Source: a virus
Length of the DNA: 40,259 bases
Direction: 5' to 3' (one strand)
IMG/VR virus record: IMGVR_UViG_3300023439_000002
Location: 1-40,259 of that record
A program made the translations under genes and the position numbers. Every line of letters begins with the position of its first letter. Position 1 is the first letter of the stretch. Of this stretch, positions 38,125 through 40,259 are shown in pieces. The notes below the pieces were generated by a model. That model was not told where the DNA came from and searched no databases. It saw only the letters and a list, made by a program, of their open reading frames with translations.

Positions 38125-39652
38125 CCGGGCACTTCCTATAGATGGGATACTAATCAAAGGAGAGCACTCAGACCTACAAGAGTTTATAGATACTAAGTTA
38201 TCATCAAAATTATGGCGCTTAAATAACCTTTATACTATTGAAGATAAGGATGGAATTAAACAGATAATGAAGCTTAATTCAGCTCAGATGAAGGTATTAA
38301 CTCAATATAAACATAATAGGAAGATAATCTTAAAGTCTCGTCAGCAAGGTATATCGACACTATTTTTAGCTTATAATTTAGATAGTTGTATATTTGGTGA
38401 AGGGTTTTCAGCAGGTATTCAGAGTTATGGTCAGGATGAGAGTAATAAACTACAGAGAAGAGCAGAATTAATGTGGGATGAGTTTCCAGAAGAAATTAAA
38501 ACACTCTTAGGAATTAAACTCACTAGTAATAACCAGAAAGGGATGACATTTAGTAATAGGTCGATATTAAAGATTGGTAACTTCCGTGGTGATACATTAC
38601 AGAGTCTACATGTATCTGAACTGGGTAAAATAGCCTCAAAATTTCCAGAAAAGGCTGAGGAGCTTAAGAAAGGCGCATTTCAGTCGGTAGGCACTAAGAA
38701 TAAGATAACTATAGAGTCTACAGCAGAAGGGCAAAGTGGTATGTTTTATGAAATGTGGAATAAAGCAGAGGCAAAGGCTAAGGCCCAAGTAGACCTCTCA
38801 CCACTAGACTTTCAGGCTATATTTCTTAGTTGGGTTTATGACCATGATTGTGTATTAAATCATAAACAAGAGATAACTGAAGAGTGCCAGAAATACTTAT
38901 CCAAAGTTGAACAAGAGTTAGATATAGTATTAACACAAGAGCAGAAGTGGTGGTATGTAGCTAAGAAGGATGAGTTGGGTTCAGGGTTTGACCAAGAGTA
39001 TCCATATAACTCTAAGGTTGCATTTGAGCAAAGTCTTGAGGGCGCCTACTATCAAGATGAGTATAAAAATCTTAGAATACAACCTGGTATATATGACCCT
39101 AACTTAGAAGTTCATTCAGCTATGGATATTGGCGTTGCTGACCCTACAGCAGTAGTCTTCTTTCAAGTAAGGCCAGATAATAGTCCTTATATAATAGCTG
39201 AGTATTCTAACCAAGGTGGTGGGCTAGAACACTTCGCTAGTGTATATAAAGCTTTAGGTAAAAAATTAAATTGTAGATTTGGTAAAACACTAGTTCCACA
39301 TGATATTGCTGTAAAAGAGTGGATAAGTGCTAAAACACGATGGGAAGCTATGAGGGAGCTTGGGTTTAATACCGTACTAGTTAAAAAACATAGAATAAAT
39401 GATGGTATAGAAGCAACAAGAAAAATGCTAAAAATAGTAACTATAGACTCTACATGTATAGAAACCATAACTAGTATACAAATGTATAGGAGAAAGTATG
39501 ATAAGAAATTTAATATACTATTGGATGCCCCAGAGCATGACATATATAGTCACATGGCAGATGCACTAAGATATATGGCTATGGGACTAAGATATGGAGC
39601 CGTTAGTTATCCTAAAAAATATAGTAATAAAGTTTCAGGTTTTGATATATAA
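38114..39652 (+). CDS. Terminase large subunit
   Basis: This 512-residue packaging motor shows an ATPase part with Walker A-like KSRQQGIST (74-82), Walker B-like SLHVSELGK with Glu169, and coupling motif IESTAEGQSG (about 200-209), and a nuclease part with AMDIGVADPTA (Asp338, Asp343) and YSHMADALRY (His480, Asp483). The length is typical. It overlaps the small subunit gene by 11 bases, and AGGGTTTACAG serves as the start signal. It fits headful or other concatemer packaging; the end type cannot be read from it. Confidence 0.88.
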   Translation: MTASRALPIDGILIKGEHSDLQEFIDTKLSSKLWRLNNLYTIEDKDGIKQIMKLNSAQMKVLTQYKHNRKIILKSRQQGISTLFLAYNLDSCIFGEGFSAGIQSYGQDESNKLQRRAELMWDEFPEEIKTLLGIKLTSNNQKGMTFSNRSILKIGNFRGDTLQSLHVSELGKIASKFPEKAEELKKGAFQSVGTKNKITIESTAEGQSGMFYEMWNKAEAKAKAQVDLSPLDFQAIFLSWVYDHDCVLNHKQEITEECQKYLSKVEQELDIVLTQEQKWWYVAKKDELGSGFDQEYPYNSKVAFEQSLEGAYYQDEYKNLRIQPGIYDPNLEVHSAMDIGVADPTAVVFFQVRPDNSPYIIAEYSNQGGGLEHFASVYKALGKKLNCRFGKTLVPHDIAVKEWISAKTRWEAMRELGFNTVLVKKHRINDGIEATRKMLKIVTIDSTCIETITSIQMYRRKYDKKFNILLDAPEHDIYSHMADALRYMAMGLRYGAVSYPKKYSNKVSGFDI

Positions 39653-39690
39653 CTAATATTAAATTAATATTAGTTATGTTATAATATATA
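39653..39690 (+). promoter_or_regulatory. Late promoter (TTAATATTA type) before the scaffold/capsid genes
   Basis: TATAAT (39680-39685) follows TTATGT and two ACTAATATTA/ATTAATATTA blocks 11 bp apart. The sequence nearly matches the promoter at 12651-12689. It should drive the scaffold, capsid and tail genes. Confidence 0.72.
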
Positions 39691-39714
39691 AATATCAAGA
39701 TTAAAGGAAATAAA

Positions 39715-40259
39715 ATGGGTAATCCAGAGGCAACTAAGCCAGATGCTACCTCAACTAACACTGTTGATGAAGCCAAAGTTAAGATAGACTATGAGAAACG
39801 GTTTAAAGATACACAAGGTGCATATACTAAGTCGCAGCAAGCTCTAAGAGAAGCACAAGCGAAATTAGAGGCTCTTGAGAAATTAACTGTACCACAGGTT
39901 GAAGTAGATGAAGCAACAAAAACAGAGTTAGAAACTTTAAAGTATGAGGACCCAGATGCATGGCGTGCTAAAGTTAACCAACTTGAGAGTGAGGCTGCTA
40001 GAAAGCACCAAGAGACTCTTAATGAAGCTGGTAGGTTAGCAGCACAACAAGCAGAGCTGGAGCGAAGAGCTCAAGTATTAGAGGAATTTAATAGAAGCCA
40101 TGATATAGTTATAACTGATGAGGTTATACAGTATGATGTTCCTCCTAGAATTACTAAAAAGCTTGAGAGTGGTGATATTAGTTTTGAAGCTTACCTCGAG
40201 GAAGTGTCTCAATATCTAAAGACTCCAAAAGTTATAGGCGATGTAAATGAAACACTTAA
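39715..40259 (+). CDS. Scaffolding protein, N-terminal part (continues at 1-224)
   Basis: The ATG at 39715 has AAAGGAAATAA upstream. The window contains 181 codons here and the frame continues at the window start, giving a 213-residue product. It is acidic and helical with long coiled-coil stretches (KSQQALREAQAKLEALEKLT and RLAAQQAELERRAQVLEEFN), the typical form of scaffolds that guide capsid assembly and later leave. It lies between TerL and the capsid gene. Confidence 0.72.
   Translation, partial: MGNPEATKPDATSTNTVDEAKVKIDYEKRFKDTQGAYTKSQQALREAQAKLEALEKLTVPQVEVDEATKTELETLKYEDPDAWRAKVNQLESEAARKHQETLNEAGRLAAQQAELERRAQVLEEFNRSHDIVITDEVIQYDVPPRITKKLESGDISFEAYLEEVSQYLKTPKVIGDVNETL
40133..40259. 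repeat. Terminal duplication, right copy
   Basis: The last 127 bases match 1-127 exactly. They keep the scaffold frame in register across the join, which shows that the contig closes into a circle. Confidence 0.9.

Noticed and set aside
39187-39543. 118-residue leftward frame inside TerL
   Set aside because: It is the reverse-strand shadow of the nuclease part of TerL, with no start signal.

Overview
The window is the complete, AT-rich genome of a small lytic tailed phage with podovirus-type gene content, opened inside its scaffolding-protein gene. Positions 1-127 repeat exactly at 40133-40259, so the unique length is 40132 bp and the molecule assembled as a circle. I see no integrase, CI-type repressor, tRNA gene, CRISPR array or phage RNA polymerase, so transcription probably depends on the host enzyme. 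About ten promoters share a TATAAT box, usually preceded by TATG or a similar sequence, and AT-rich TTTAAT blocks repeated every 11 bp or so in place of a normal -35 box. That style is known from Campylobacterota (Campylobacter/Helicobacter sigma-70 promoters). Together with the low GC it makes a Campylobacterota host my best guess, though not a proven one.

Layout. Rightward late genes run from 37735 through the origin of numbering to about 20021: small and large terminase, scaffold (split by the window ends), N4-gp56-like major capsid protein, head-tail adaptor, a long receptor-binding region with three tip/chaperone pairs (2673-7191), lysis genes (membrane coiled-coil protein, holin, small zinc-finger protein, M15 endopeptidase; 7450-8840), a second set of fibre/virion proteins (8844-11006), a probable tail nozzle, a GNAT-like protein, two ejection-type proteins, the portal, and a large internal virion protein ending in LysM and lysozyme-like domains. 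An in-frame TAA interrupts this last gene.

Leftward early and replication genes run from 36978 down to 20200: small unknown proteins, a primase-helicase (749-codon frame, probable product 740 aa), small proteins, a Dda/RecD-like helicase, an SSB, a family A DNA polymerase, a 5'-3' exonuclease, a thymidylate synthase homologue, a DHFR-like or unknown protein, a deaminase fused to a DUF5664 domain, an HTH protein, a MazG-like protein, an ATP-dependent DNA ligase, a VRR-NUC nuclease, two microproteins and an SF2 helicase. The two halves converge on a stem-loop at 20192-20221.

The divergent intergenic region (36979-37734) holds three tandem leftward promoters, two carried on 88-bp repeats, a GC-rich 22-bp inverted repeat, a perfect 30-bp palindrome, a C7 tract and 66/86-bp direct repeats before the terminase genes. 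It is the best candidate for an origin and/or packaging site. A second gene-free region (35336-35756) carries GTCTTATTA iterons beside the primase gene.

How the genes fit together: early genes supply nucleotides (deaminase, TS homologue, MazG) and a near-complete replisome (primase-helicase, polymerase, SSB, exonuclease, ligase, helicases). Late genes package, build, eject and lyse. The most unusual points are near-total absence of GATC, the ochre codon splitting the lysozyme domain, a TS homologue with Asp at the position that reads dUMP, and the periodic promoter family with apparent early and late subtypes.
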